From Phycisphaerae bacterium (GTDB lineage Bacteria > Planctomycetota > Phycisphaerae > Phycisphaerales > SM1A02): a stretch of DNA of 45,976 nucleotides. The notes below the pieces were generated by a model, which ran no database searches, had not been told where the DNA came from, and saw only the letters and a list, made by a program, of their open reading frames with translations. Positions within the stretch are counted from its first letter, which is position 1. Each line of letters starts with the position of its first letter. The position numbers were made by a program, and so were the translations under genes. This document shows positions 7,579 through 16,010 of this stretch, piece by piece. Where the stretch lies: positions 30,310 through 76,285 of the forward strand of contig PAAJ01000031.1 in NCBI GenBank assembly GCA_002702575.1, given 5' to 3'.

Positions 7579-9453
7579 TCAGGCGGTCGCGGAGATCTCA
7601 TCGGATGGTGGCATCTCGGAGGTCTCTTCATCGTCACGACCGTAGTGCCGCAGGAAGACACCGGCATCTTCCTTCCCGAAGTACCAGTTCAGGATCCGAC
7701 GGTCGACATCGAGGAAATCCACGAGCATGAGTCCATCGATCACATCTGAAAACTCCTTGTCGACATTGAACATCGACATGAGCTTCGCATTCAGCTTGAG
7801 ATACTGCTTCATCAGGATCGGCACACCCTGTTTGCCATTCTCGATGTCCCGGACCAGTTCCTCCACGTCCTGAAGCTCGCTGCAGGCATGCCGCACGCTC
7901 TCGAGATCCCAGTGTTGTGGCTGCTTCGGCTGATGGGGGTTGCGAGGACGGATCAGATTCTCGTAGTCATTCACCATGCACGTTGATGAGACGAAGTCGG
8001 TCATCAACCGTTTCGAGGCAGCTGAATACTCGTTGCTGATGCTGACCACACCGAAGAAGTAGCGGTACTTCGGCTTGAGTGTGATGAAGCGGGCAATGCC
8101 TCTCCAGAGGAGCATCAGGGGTTTGAAGCTCCTCTGATACTCCGGCCGTATGAATGATCTTCCCAGTTCGACGGCTGGACCAAGCGTCTCGAGAAGTCGC
8201 TTGTCGAAATCGAACAGCGTCCAGGTGTAGAGTCCCTTGACGCCTCGCATTCTCATGATTTCATCGCTCAGCCCAAGGCGATAGGCACCGACGATCTCCT
8301 GTTCATCGTGGTTCCAGACGAAGAGATGGCGATAGGCTCGATCGAACTGATCGAGATCCACGTCATTCCCAGTGCCCTCACCGACGCACCTGAAGGTCAT
8401 CTCGCGAAGTCGACCGATCTCATGAAGAATGTTGGGGATCTGACGGCTCTTTGCGAGGTAGACGGAAAGATTGCCGCTGTCGACCAGGCGTTGACGTTCG
8501 GACAACGCCATGACTTCATCCGCACAACGATCGGCCACGGTGATTTCCGGCAGGAGTGGATTCGTTCTCGCAGCCTGAGCTGGTGGTGAGACGGAGGCAT
8601 CCGATTCCCGCCTTCTGCCCGAGAGCATGTACACACGACCTCGGAAGTACTCGGTGAGGGTTTCACGGTCGGTGAATTCCGCGATCTTCTCCTGGGTGAT
8701 CGGCCGGCCGATGGAAGCGCGGATGGACCGACCGGCCTTGTTGACAAGCTGTCTCGCGAGCAGAGCGGTCCGCATGGTCGGGCTGATGAGACCCGCCAGC
8801 TGGAAAGCGAGCGAGTTGTGTCCATGAAAATAGACCGGAATGACGGTCGCGTTTCCTCGAATCGCCATGGTCGCAACCGACTGTGACCAGGGCGCATCGG
8901 TCACGGACCATTTTCGCCATGTGCTTCGGGAGACCTCGCCAGCAGGAAACGTGATGACGAGCTGGCCTTCCTTGAGTCGCTTGATCGCAGTCTTCAGTGT
9001 TCGGCGATTGTCTGCTGCATTCTCATCGAAGGGATTCAGAGGCAGGTATGAATCCCGGAGCTTTGGAAGCGACATCAGCAGGTAGTTGGTGAGGATGCTG
9101 AAATCCTGTCGCACCTTGTTGAGTGCTGCACAGATCACGAGGCCGTCCGCGCCACCATAAGGATGGTTGCAGACCAGGAGGACGGGGCCGTTCTCTGGAA
9201 TCTGTTCCAGATCCGATGCCGTGATTTCCCAATCGATGTGAAGCTGTTCAAGGGCGTGCTGGTGTGGACATGTCTTGCAGCGTTCAACGATGCTCGCAGA
9301 GACATCATCAATCTTGTACACGCTCAGAAGTCTTGCGCCGATTCTCGCGCAGATGCGACCAAGCAGACCCAGCGGCTTCTTGGGCGACGGGAGTTCAAGC
9401 GCTCTGAATGTCGGTGGTTTGACGAGCATCAATGTGCAGGACCATTGTGCCAT
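7579..9453 (-). CDS. Two-domain acyltransferase (PlsC-like + GNAT/OlsB-like), ornithine-lipid synthase OlsF type
   Basis: The 624-residue protein has two fused domains. The N-terminal half is a lysophospholipid acyltransferase: NHPYGGADG (96-104) is the hemolysin-like HPxGGxDG variant of the acyltransferase motif, and FPAGEVSR (169-176) and VIPVYFHGHNS (204-214) follow. The C-terminal half (about 300-500) looks like the OlsB N-acyltransferase fold: LREMTFR, IVGAYRLG, and ELGRSFIRPEYQR (429-441). In OlsF this pair makes ornithine lipid from ornithine and acyl-ACP. The amino acid used here could also be glycine or another. The last about 120 residues are extra. The start could also be the ATG at 9429. 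Confidence 0.8.
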   Translation of the reverse strand: MAQWSCTLMLVKPPTFRALELPSPKKPLGLLGRICARIGARLLSVYKIDDVSASIVERCKTCPHQHALEQLHIDWEITASDLEQIPENGPVLLVCNHPYGGADGLVICAALNKVRQDFSILTNYLLMSLPKLRDSYLPLNPFDENAADNRRTLKTAIKRLKEGQLVITFPAGEVSRSTWRKWSVTDAPWSQSVATMAIRGNATVIPVYFHGHNSLAFQLAGLISPTMRTALLARQLVNKAGRSIRASIGRPITQEKIAEFTDRETLTEYFRGRVYMLSGRRRESDASVSPPAQAARTNPLLPEITVADRCADEVMALSERQRLVDSGNLSVYLAKSRQIPNILHEIGRLREMTFRCVGEGTGNDVDLDQFDRAYRHLFVWNHDEQEIVGAYRLGLSDEIMRMRGVKGLYTWTLFDFDKRLLETLGPAVELGRSFIRPEYQRSFKPLMLLWRGIARFITLKPKYRYFFGVVSISNEYSAASKRLMTDFVSSTCMVNDYENLIRPRNPHQPKQPQHWDLESVRHACSELQDVEELVRDIENGKQGVPILMKQYLKLNAKLMSMFNVDKEFSDVIDGLMLVDFLDVDRRILNWYFGKEDAGVFLRHYGRDDEETSEMPPSDEISATA

Positions 9454-9530
9454 GTTCCGTCACTTCAGGGGGCATCTGGAGGGCGTTTCAGCGTTCAGTC
9501 TCGATGAAGCTCGTCTGAAAAGCCAAAAAC

Positions 9531-9569
9531 TGGCCTCCGCCGACCGACTCGTACGGCGGAGGCCATCCC
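9531..9569 (-). terminator. Strong hairpin, terminator-like on the minus strand
   Basis: TGGCCTCCGCC (9531-9541) pairs perfectly with GGCGGAGGCCA (9555-9565) around a 13-base loop. Read on the minus strand the stem is followed by GTTTTTGGCTTTT, a T-rich stretch typical of intrinsic terminators. It would end a minus-strand transcript coming from the gap between 9570 and 10064. On the plus strand there is no T-run. Confidence 0.65.
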
Positions 9570-9575
9570 CTCATG

Positions 9576-9668
9576 TCAAGGCGTGGCTGAGTTGTCTTTC
9601 ATGCAGGTCAGGCAGGCCTGGTCAGCGGGTTGTCATGTGCCTCCCATTTCGGTTTCGAGGCCAGTCAT
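9576..9668 (-). CDS. Possible 30-residue protein with an in-frame TGA (very uncertain)
   Basis: From ATG 9668 the frame reads MTGLETEMGGT, then TGA at codon 12, then QPADQACLTCMKDNSATP and a stop at 9576. The part after TGA contains a CxxC pair. The stop lies 11 bases before the terminator-like hairpin at 9565-9531, so the 3' end looks transcribed. TGA readthrough as selenocysteine is speculative: no clear bacterial SECIS hairpin was seen just after the TGA. An overlapping frame, ATGACAACCCGCTGA, starts inside it. Confidence 0.15.
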
Positions 9669-10064
9669 GAATCATCCCTGTGGCACCCTTCGGGTTGGCC
9701 GTGGTGTCCCGTGACGGGTGATGTCCTTGTGGTCAACGGTAACGACACGCGGCGGCATTCCTGTCGATGGCGAGTAGCATGAAAAACCGCGTTCCTGAAG
9801 TTTCCGAACATCTTGTGCACGTGGCGGTGCTGTTTTTTTGTTCGTGTTCGGGAGTCGCCTCCAGGCCGCGGGTTTGATCTCCTTCCTGAGAAGAATTCGT
9901 TCAATCGATTGCCGACTCGTGTCGGCTGTGCCGGGATACCATGCAATCCGCATACCGAAATCGGAATGCGGTCTACGCTGCTCTAAACTCATGTTGGCCC
10001 CTTGGGCGGCTGCCAGCATGGCACCATGTCGAACTGTTTGGCAGCGTCACCGGGAGACGATCCA

Positions 10065-11024
10065 ATGGGAGTCCTCGTGATCATGAGCCTGTTTCTGACA
10101 CCAATCGCTCTGCCGGGTGGTTTCAATGAACCAGTGGAGAACGCTCCACAGGTGGGTGTCGTTGCACACCGAGGTGCTGGAGGCGGCGACCAGCATCCCG
10201 AGCGACCACCTGAGAACACGCTGCCCGCCCTCGAGTGGGGATGGGAGCATGGGGCGACCTGGGTGGAGTGCGATGTCATCCTGTCCGGTGACGGTGTTCC
10301 GATGCTCACTCATGATTTCGATTCAGCGCATCGAGCAGACAAGGCCATCGCGATCGACCGAGCTTCCCTCGAGGACATCCGCACGCTGGATGCGGGTTCA
10401 TGGAAGTCTCCGCACTGGGCCGGCCTCCGCATGCCGACGCTGTCGGAGGCCTTGGCCAGGGTTCCTGCGGACAAAGGGCTGGTGATCGAGATCAAGAGCG
10501 GTCCAGAGGCGGCGGTTCCCGTCATGCAGGCCATCGAGGCGAGCCTGGTAGATCGTGAACGCGTGATGATCATCAGCTTCAACGTCGACACGATTCGGGC
10601 CTGTCGAGTTCACTGCCAAACGACACCGATCCTGTGGCTGATGTCATTCGAGGACAAGCCAGGTGATGGATCGCAGTCGGAATGGTCGGTCTTCTGGCGA
10701 GCGGGTCCGGGCAGAGGGGCACGAGTGGGGCAGCCATTCGATCTGGAGCAGGTCATGACGCTGGCTCGCAGCCTCGACGTCGATGGACTCGATACGAGTG
10801 TGAACCACCCTGCATTCCTGTCGAAACGTCTGGCATCCGTCGGGTTGATTCATGGGGTCTGGACGGTCAATGATCCCGCCAGGGCGGTCGATCTCGTTCG
10901 ATCGGGTGTGCGGGAAGTCACGACTGACGAGCCCGAGGAGGTGATCGAGGCGTTCCGGGAGGCCGGATTCGAGATCGTCTGCCGCGATCGGCGAAGAGCC
11001 CGATCATCGTCCTCTCCGGACTGA
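10065..11024 (+). CDS. Glycerophosphodiester phosphodiesterase, secreted
   Basis: The enzyme hydrolyses deacylated phospholipid (glycerophosphodiesters) to glycerol-3-phosphate and an alcohol. The 319-residue sequence has the GDPD signatures: HRG (35-37), PENT (49-52), ECD (68-70) and LTHD (81-84). The loop between HRG and PENT is longer than usual. A hydrophobic N-terminus (residues 1-16) suggests export. ATG 10065 has GGGAGA eight bases upstream and was chosen over the longer frame from 10002. It ends EEVIEAFREAGF, as usual, then a basic tail. Confidence 0.92.
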   Translation: MGVLVIMSLFLTPIALPGGFNEPVENAPQVGVVAHRGAGGGDQHPERPPENTLPALEWGWEHGATWVECDVILSGDGVPMLTHDFDSAHRADKAIAIDRASLEDIRTLDAGSWKSPHWAGLRMPTLSEALARVPADKGLVIEIKSGPEAAVPVMQAIEASLVDRERVMIISFNVDTIRACRVHCQTTPILWLMSFEDKPGDGSQSEWSVFWRAGPGRGARVGQPFDLEQVMTLARSLDVDGLDTSVNHPAFLSKRLASVGLIHGVWTVNDPARAVDLVRSGVREVTTDEPEEVIEAFREAGFEIVCRDRRRARSSSSPD

Positions 11025-11099
11025 TACCATGTCACTCTCCGGAACCCGGCTGGCCGATGAGGCTGCGGGTCCGTTCCGGAACCTTGCTGGGAGTCCGTC

Positions 11100-11243
11100 A
11101 TGTTCGCAACCCTGCTTACCAACGTCCTCTGGCTTGCATTCATGGCGCTGTTCTTCATCCTCTGTCTGGCGAGTACTCGCAAGTACAAGTCGGAGCTTGA
11201 AGAAACAGAGGTCATCATGCGGAAGATCGTCGATCAGGACTGA
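11100..11243 (+). CDS. 47-residue single-pass membrane protein
   Basis: A short frame from ATG 11100 encodes MFATLLTNVLWLAFMALFFI, followed by LCLASTRKYKSELEETEVIMRKIVDQD. A GGGAG ribosome binding site lies seven bases upstream. It has one membrane span (about residues 6-24) and then a charged amphipathic helix, a layout typical of small bitopic membrane proteins. It starts 75 bp after the glycerophosphodiesterase stop codon and may belong to the same transcript. No function is known. Confidence 0.6.
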   Translation: MFATLLTNVLWLAFMALFFILCLASTRKYKSELEETEVIMRKIVDQD

Positions 11244-11432
11244 TCACGCCGTTTTTCTCCCATTTCTCATCAATCGTGTGAGATGGTCCTCTTGAGGATC
11301 GCAGGCCATCTGTACGGAATCATGTCGTTCCGGTGCACATGTCCGGGTTGATCATGTCCTCTGGCACATGGTCATCACCCTTCGTGTACGCGCTGTACCC
11401 GGGACTTCATCGCTTTCAGACAGGAGCCCAAT

Positions 11433-12089
11433 ATGACACGTACAACATTCATAGCAGCAGCCGCAGCATCCATGATCATGACTGGAACCGCTCTGGCGGG
11501 TCCCTTGACCCCCGGTGGTTCGGTTTCAACGGGTGGAACGGATGCCTTCAGTTCGCCACATGCCTACGGCACGCTGGTCCACAGTCAGATGGACAACTTC
11601 AACATCCTGCACTCTTCAGGTGCCGTGCTGTTCCAGGGCACGCTGGAATCACTCGTCTTCGAGAACAGTTCAGGTGAGTTGACCTTCGATCTGCAGATCA
11701 TCGGTTCAGAAGCCGGCCTCAATGGCGTGATCGACAGCATCGGTCGCAATGGATTCGGTGGTTGGACAACGGATGTCGACTGGAGACTCGACGCCATGGG
11801 TCTGAAGGATCCTGCCAAGGCGGATCGCAGTGCCAATGGTGAAAAGATCGAGTGGTCCGGCCCCTGGTCCGGTACCGCAGGCATCTTTTCCGGTGAGTCA
11901 TCGCGCATGCTCTTTGCGTCGACCGATGCGACACAGTTCGCTCCGAACTCGGCCATTGCACGCATTACTCTGACCACGGGAGAATTCGTCGATATCGAAG
12001 TCGCCTCACCGATTCCGGCACCCGGTGCGTTGGCGCTTCTCGGTCTGTCCGGTTGCCTGGCCGGCACACGCAGGCGTCGCCGGAACTGA
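11433..12089 (+). CDS. PEP-CTERM-like secreted protein
   Basis: The 218-residue protein has a signal peptide (MTRTTFIAAAAASMIMTGTA, ending ALAG) and, at its end, a sorting-signal tail: PAPGALALLGLSG, a short hydrophobic run and a final RRRRR cluster. This is the PEP-CTERM layout, with PAPG in place of PEP, common in planctomycetes, and processed by an exosortase outside this window. The body (about 30-190) is beta-rich with no catalytic motif seen. An AGGAG site lies just upstream of ATG 11433. It is probably a surface or biofilm-matrix protein. Confidence 0.85.
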   Translation: MTRTTFIAAAAASMIMTGTALAGPLTPGGSVSTGGTDAFSSPHAYGTLVHSQMDNFNILHSSGAVLFQGTLESLVFENSSGELTFDLQIIGSEAGLNGVIDSIGRNGFGGWTTDVDWRLDAMGLKDPAKADRSANGEKIEWSGPWSGTAGIFSGESSRMLFASTDATQFAPNSAIARITLTTGEFVDIEVASPIPAPGALALLGLSGCLAGTRRRRRN

Positions 12090-12119
12090 GCACACGTCCT
12101 CTGCAGCATGTGGTTCGAA

Positions 12120-12151
12120 AACGCCCTCCAGCCATCTGGCTGGAGGGCGTT
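12120..12151. terminator. Bidirectional-type hairpin between convergent genes
   Basis: AACGCCCTCCAGCC pairs with GGCTGGAGGGCGTT around a 4-base loop (ATCT). It lies between the PEP-CTERM gene (plus, ends 12089) and the DUF669-like gene (minus, ends 12179). On the minus strand the stem is followed by TTTTCG, so termination is best supported for the minus-strand gene; it may act on both. Confidence 0.75.
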
Positions 12152-12178
12152 GTGCATTGGATCTGATGTCGTTCTGCC

Positions 12179-12634
12179 CTAGAAGGGGATTTCTTCTTCG
12201 GCGATCGGCTTCGGTGTCTCGGTCGTGCCCGGTTGCGTGGCAATGCCCTTGGCCGTCGATCCTGAGGTGACGTATTCGCGAATCGAGTTTCGGTCCGAAT
12301 AGTTGTCACGGCCCGACTCGATCTCGATCTTGGCGGAGAGCTTCTTGCCGACACAGTCATCAGCCAGCAGTCGACCCGCCTTGAACTTGTCCTGAAGGCC
12401 CGCAGCTGCACAGAACTGTTCGATCTTGAACGTCGCAGCCGCGACGGATACGAGGTAGTCCCAGATCCGGACGGAATAGCCGTCGGGGTGCTGAGCCTGA
12501 AGCGTGAGGGCAATCATCTCGTTGCCCTTCTGGCTGGTTCGTTCCTCGGCATCGATGACCTCGATGTCATAGGTGCCTTCTGGCAGCAGTTCATATCCAC
12601 TTGATTGACCGGCATCGGAGGGGTTGAATTCCAT
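12179..12634 (-). CDS. DUF669-like protein with SSB-like acidic C-terminal tip
   Basis: This 151-residue protein looks like the DUF669 family found in phages and some bacteria. The N-terminal half starts with LPEGTYDIEVIDAEERTSQKG and continues with an OB-like run of strands. It ends EEEIPF, which resembles the DDDIPF tip that bacterial SSB proteins use to recruit DNA-repair and replication enzymes. A role in single-stranded DNA binding is therefore inferred. The start at ATG 12634 opens directly on the fold. No replication genes are adjacent, so it could be a domesticated phage gene. Confidence 0.7.
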   Translation of the reverse strand: MEFNPSDAGQSSGYELLPEGTYDIEVIDAEERTSQKGNEMIALTLQAQHPDGYSVRIWDYLVSVAAATFKIEQFCAAAGLQDKFKAGRLLADDCVGKKLSAKIEIESGRDNYSDRNSIREYVTSGSTAKGIATQPGTTETPKPIAEEEIPF

Positions 12635-12744
12635 GTCTGGATAGTATCAGGCCAAAGGCTCCGATCCCGGCTCCATGCGAGTTCTCCACAGACTATTCTG
12701 TCGATCAGTTGTGGCTGTTCCACACATGAACCGTCAGGAGGCCG

Positions 12745-13911
12745 ATGGCCGTGCGGATTGCGCAGTACATGCATCGCGTCGATTTCGAAGATGGGGGACC
12801 GCCACGGGCCGTGGTCGATCTCAGTCGGGTGCTGCACGCGCGTGGCCATCAGGTCACGCTGGTCACGACGATGAGCCGCGATGTGCCACGGGAATGGCTC
12901 GAGGGCGGGGATGGCCCGGATGTCCTCGAACTTCCCACGCCTGCCTATCCCGGTGGCTTCTTTCGACGGGCTCAACTGGAACCGATGGCGGAGCTCATGT
13001 CCCGTCTGGATGTGCTCCAGCTGCATGGTCCCTGGGAACCGGCCAACAGTCAGCTGGGGGCCCTGGCCCGTTCGGCTTCGCTTCCCTATGTCATCAGCCT
13101 CCGAGGGATGCTCGACGACTGGTGCATGACTCAGGGCGGTCTGAAGAAACGTGTCTATCTCAAGCTTCGTGGTCGTCGCCTGCTTGAGGGTGCTGCATTC
13201 GTGCATTGCACGGCAGACGATGAGCTGGCCCAGTCCGGCAAGTGGTTCCCCGGAGGCCGGGGACGAGTGGTGCCCAATCTGATCGATCTGGAACCCTATG
13301 CCGATCTGCCCGGTCCGAACGAGGCTCGAAACACCTATGCCTTTCTTGAAGATGGTCCTGTTCTGATCTTCCTGAGCCGGATCCATGTCAAGAAAGGAAT
13401 CGAACATCTGATCGAGGCCACTTCGAAGCTCTGTGCATCCGGTCATCCTGTTCAGGTTGCCGTCGTCGGCAGCGGGGATGACCAGTATGTGAACCGTCTA
13501 CGTCAGCAGGTTGCCCAGGCAGGTCTGGATGATCGAGTCCATTTCCTCGGTCATGTTGATGGAAGCCTCAAGTTCTCCCTCTACCAGGCGGCCGATGTCT
13601 TCGTTCTGCCCACAAGTCAGGAAAACTTCGGATTCGTCCAGTTCGAGGCGCTTGCGTGTGGGACGCCGGTGATGACCACCAATCTGGTCGATACGTGGCG
13701 TGAAGTCGTGAACAGTGGTGGTGGGATCGCCGTCGATCAGGATGCCGATGCGATCACCAGAGAACTGATTCCGCTGCTGGAGGATCCAGCCAAGCGTGAA
13801 ACCATGGGGCGCATGGGACGCGAGTGGGTGCTTGAGAATCTCGCGGTCGATCGAATCGCCTCTCAACTGGAAGCCATGTATGCCGACGCCGCAGCCACCG
13901 CCCGATCCTGA
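12745..13911 (+). CDS. GT4-family glycosyltransferase
   Basis: This 388-residue GT-B enzyme transfers a sugar from a nucleotide-sugar donor. It has the N-terminal loop region EDGGPPRAVVDLSRVLHARG, the hinge SRIHVKKGIEHLIEA (211-225), and the family EX7E motif at E293-E301 (ENFGFVQFE) followed by ALACGTPV. ATG 12745 has CAGGAGG upstream. The acceptor is unknown; cell-surface polysaccharide is likely. Its end overlaps the start of the AmpG-like transporter by 32 bp, pointing to coupled translation. Confidence 0.92.
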   Translation: MAVRIAQYMHRVDFEDGGPPRAVVDLSRVLHARGHQVTLVTTMSRDVPREWLEGGDGPDVLELPTPAYPGGFFRRAQLEPMAELMSRLDVLQLHGPWEPANSQLGALARSASLPYVISLRGMLDDWCMTQGGLKKRVYLKLRGRRLLEGAAFVHCTADDELAQSGKWFPGGRGRVVPNLIDLEPYADLPGPNEARNTYAFLEDGPVLIFLSRIHVKKGIEHLIEATSKLCASGHPVQVAVVGSGDDQYVNRLRQQVAQAGLDDRVHFLGHVDGSLKFSLYQAADVFVLPTSQENFGFVQFEALACGTPVMTTNLVDTWREVVNSGGGIAVDQDADAITRELIPLLEDPAKRETMGRMGREWVLENLAVDRIASQLEAMYADAAATARS

Positions 13912-15280
13912 CATCGGACGACGATCCGGCGGATCGAGATGGGACCTCCAGTCCAGTTCGATTCTCAGACTCATCACGCTCTGTGCTCTGTATGCGGCGC
14001 AAGGACTTCCCTATGGCTTCATTGCCATCACGGTCATCGCCTATCTGACTCGTGAGGGCATGACACCAGATGCCATCAGTGGACTCCTGATCATGGTCGG
14101 TCTGCCCTGGTCATTCAAATGGATGTGGGGGCCGTTGATCGATCTGATCGGCATTCCGGCCATGGGCAGACGCCGGCCCTGGATTCTTCTGTCGCAGTCG
14201 ATCGTCATCGCGTTGCTTCTCGTCATGGGCCTCGTACCCGGCCTGCTGGATGACCCATCGACTCTTGGATGGTGCCTGTTCCTTCTCAATTGTTTCGTGG
14301 CGCTTCAGGATGTTTCCGTTGATGCCCTGGCAGTCGATCTCCTCAGGCCGGAAGAGCGGGGGCGTGTCAATGGTTTGATGTACGGGTGCAACTATGGAGG
14401 CCTGGCGATCGGCAGTGCCGCCCTTGGAATGGTCGTTGTTCGAAACGGCATCGAGGCGGCCTTTCTGGTCCTGGCCGTCTGCATCGGGTTGATCATGCTG
14501 TTGCCGCTGTTCCTCAGGGAACGTCAAGGTGATCGTCTACTCGGTGTCGTACGGACTCGAGATCAGGACTCCCTGTCGAATGCGGATCGGAACATTGCCG
14601 ATCCGGATCGTCTCACCCTCGGCAGGATTGCCACCACGCTGTTGAACATTCTTCGTGCCTTCCTCACGCTTCCGACAGCTGCTGGCGTGCTCTTGGCCTT
14701 GCTGGCGTCCATCAGTACAGGCCTCTTTGCCGTGTACTTTCCAAAGCTGATGCTGGAGGAACTCGGGTGGGAACTGGAAAGCTATACCGGTACGACCGGA
14801 TCCATCGCCTTCGTCGGTCTGGCGGGGGCCATCCTGGGCGGCTTCCTTGCAGATGCTGTCGGCCCCAGAAGACTGGCTGCCGTGAGTGGACTCTGTTCCG
14901 CCGGGTTGTGGATCATCTTCGCCCTGACCAGGCCCTACTGGGACAACGGGATCTCGATGGTGACCATCATGATTCTCGAGGCAGGACTTGGAGGCATGTT
15001 CTCGGTGTCCCTCTTCGCGTTGTTCATGGGCGTGTCCTGGAAGCTTGTGGCAGCGACCCAGTTCACCGCTTACATGGCGCTGCTGAACGCATCGCGTCTG
15101 ATCGGTAACAAGCTTGGTGGTTGGATGGAGGACGACGTCACCTACAACCAGATCTATCTGATTTCCGCATTGTCGATCACAGCTGCTGTGATGGTCCTCC
15201 CCCTGGTGAACCCCGAGCAGGCGCAGGCGGCCTTCCGCAGATTCCAGCGGACGAGTGATCGTGATGGGGGACGGGACTGA
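13880..15280 (+). CDS. AmpG-like MFS transporter
   Basis: The 466-residue protein has about 12 membrane spans. The first region (QGLPYGFIAITVIAYLTREG, then PWSFKWMWGPLID) matches the start of AmpG/PAT-type carriers, which import anhydromuropeptides during cell-wall recycling. ATG 13880 was chosen because it overlaps the glycosyltransferase end by 32 bp and starts shortly before the first span. Other MFS substrates cannot be excluded; planctomycetes do have peptidoglycan, so the AmpG role is possible. Confidence 0.8.
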   Translation: MPTPQPPPDPDIGRRSGGSRWDLQSSSILRLITLCALYAAQGLPYGFIAITVIAYLTREGMTPDAISGLLIMVGLPWSFKWMWGPLIDLIGIPAMGRRRPWILLSQSIVIALLLVMGLVPGLLDDPSTLGWCLFLLNCFVALQDVSVDALAVDLLRPEERGRVNGLMYGCNYGGLAIGSAALGMVVVRNGIEAAFLVLAVCIGLIMLLPLFLRERQGDRLLGVVRTRDQDSLSNADRNIADPDRLTLGRIATTLLNILRAFLTLPTAAGVLLALLASISTGLFAVYFPKLMLEELGWELESYTGTTGSIAFVGLAGAILGGFLADAVGPRRLAAVSGLCSAGLWIIFALTRPYWDNGISMVTIMILEAGLGGMFSVSLFALFMGVSWKLVAATQFTAYMALLNASRLIGNKLGGWMEDDVTYNQIYLISALSITAAVMVLPLVNPEQAQAAFRRFQRTSDRDGGRD

Positions 15281-15284
15281 TTCG

Positions 15285-16010
15285 TCAGGAAGAACCGTCT
15301 CGCATCCTGTCCAGGCTTTCCGGGAATGGATAGGTTGCGAAGACGCCTGTCGGCGCAGAGTGCCACATCGCCAGGCTTGGATAGACGTCGCCACGATAGC
15401 CCGCGTTGTACATGGATTTCAGCACGGTTTCGAATGGTGGCTCGCTGCCGTCCTCATTGCGCAGCTTGTTCGAGTGCGCCCCCAGGAAGCTGACACTCGC
15501 GACCGCCTGTCGATCACGCCGCTTCTCGAGCATCTTCGAGACGGTCCTGAATCCACGTTCAAGATCGGTCGGCGTGAAGAAATCCTTGTTCTTGGGTCGA
15601 AGGATGGCAATGATGAGAAGGCTGTCAAGATCGAACTTCAGCACATAGGGCTCATTGTCATGACGGTCGTGCAGGCCGATGGCATCCTGGAAAACCTTTG
15701 CGTACGACGTCGCTGATTCGATGGTCCACTGGCTGGTCGTGACCATCTCGAGCAGGGTGCCGATGATGCCGTGGGAGTTGTCGGTGTCGTTGATGCCGCA
15801 GACGACCGTTCGATATCGGCCGGCCAGCACGTCCCGGAGCAGGCTCTGGCCCCACTGGATTCTGATTTCTCCACCACCGATGGTGGCTTGCTTGGGGTCC
15901 GAGGAGGGCAGGAGAACGATGCGATCCGTATTCCGGTCGGCCTCCAGCAGTCGGTCGCCGTCACCGGCATAGAGACGTGGTCGGTCCTGATCAGTATGTG
16001 CCGTGCTCAT
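15285..16010 (-). CDS. Conserved-looking protein of unknown function
   Basis: A 241-residue soluble protein I do not recognise. ATG 16010 has AAGGAG nine bases upstream, which decides against the longer frame to 16223. There is no signal peptide or membrane span. Segments include LLRDVLAGRYRTVVCGIND, TDNSHGIIGTLLEMV, PYVLKFDLDSLLIIAILRP and FLGAHSNKLRNEDGS. The body is alpha/beta-like, with no catalytic motif I can name. It is convergent with the AmpG-like gene (4-bp gap) and divergent from the MHS transporter. Confidence 0.7.
   Translation of the reverse strand: MSTAHTDQDRPRLYAGDGDRLLEADRNTDRIVLLPSSDPKQATIGGGEIRIQWGQSLLRDVLAGRYRTVVCGINDTDNSHGIIGTLLEMVTTSQWTIESATSYAKVFQDAIGLHDRHDNEPYVLKFDLDSLLIIAILRPKNKDFFTPTDLERGFRTVSKMLEKRRDRQAVASVSFLGAHSNKLRNEDGSEPPFETVLKSMYNAGYRGDVYPSLAMWHSAPTGVFATYPFPESLDRMRDGSS

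Larger units (their letters stand above)
9454..10064. other. 610-bp gap with no confident gene
   Basis: Between the acyltransferase start and the glycerophosphodiesterase start no convincing protein gene was found. Seen here: the hairpin at 9531-9565, a 31-codon frame with an in-frame TGA (9668-9576, minus), a GCAC/GTGC hairpin followed by seven T at 9817-9839 (plus), and an inverted CCGACTCGTGTCGG at 9912-9925. Minus-strand frames of 93-115 codons exist, but they are Arg/Pro/Thr-rich with no motif and overlap one another. A small RNA or microprotein is possible. Confidence 0.5.

Noticed and set aside
9672-10019. 115-codon minus-strand frame as a gene
   Set aside because: Arg/Pro/Thr-rich, no motif, weak ribosome binding site, overlaps another similar frame; treated as part of the gap.
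12514-15394. Long minus-strand frames (310 and 285 codons) opposite the glycosyltransferase and AmpG-like genes
   Set aside because: Low-complexity composition and no motif; plus-strand genes are strongly supported.
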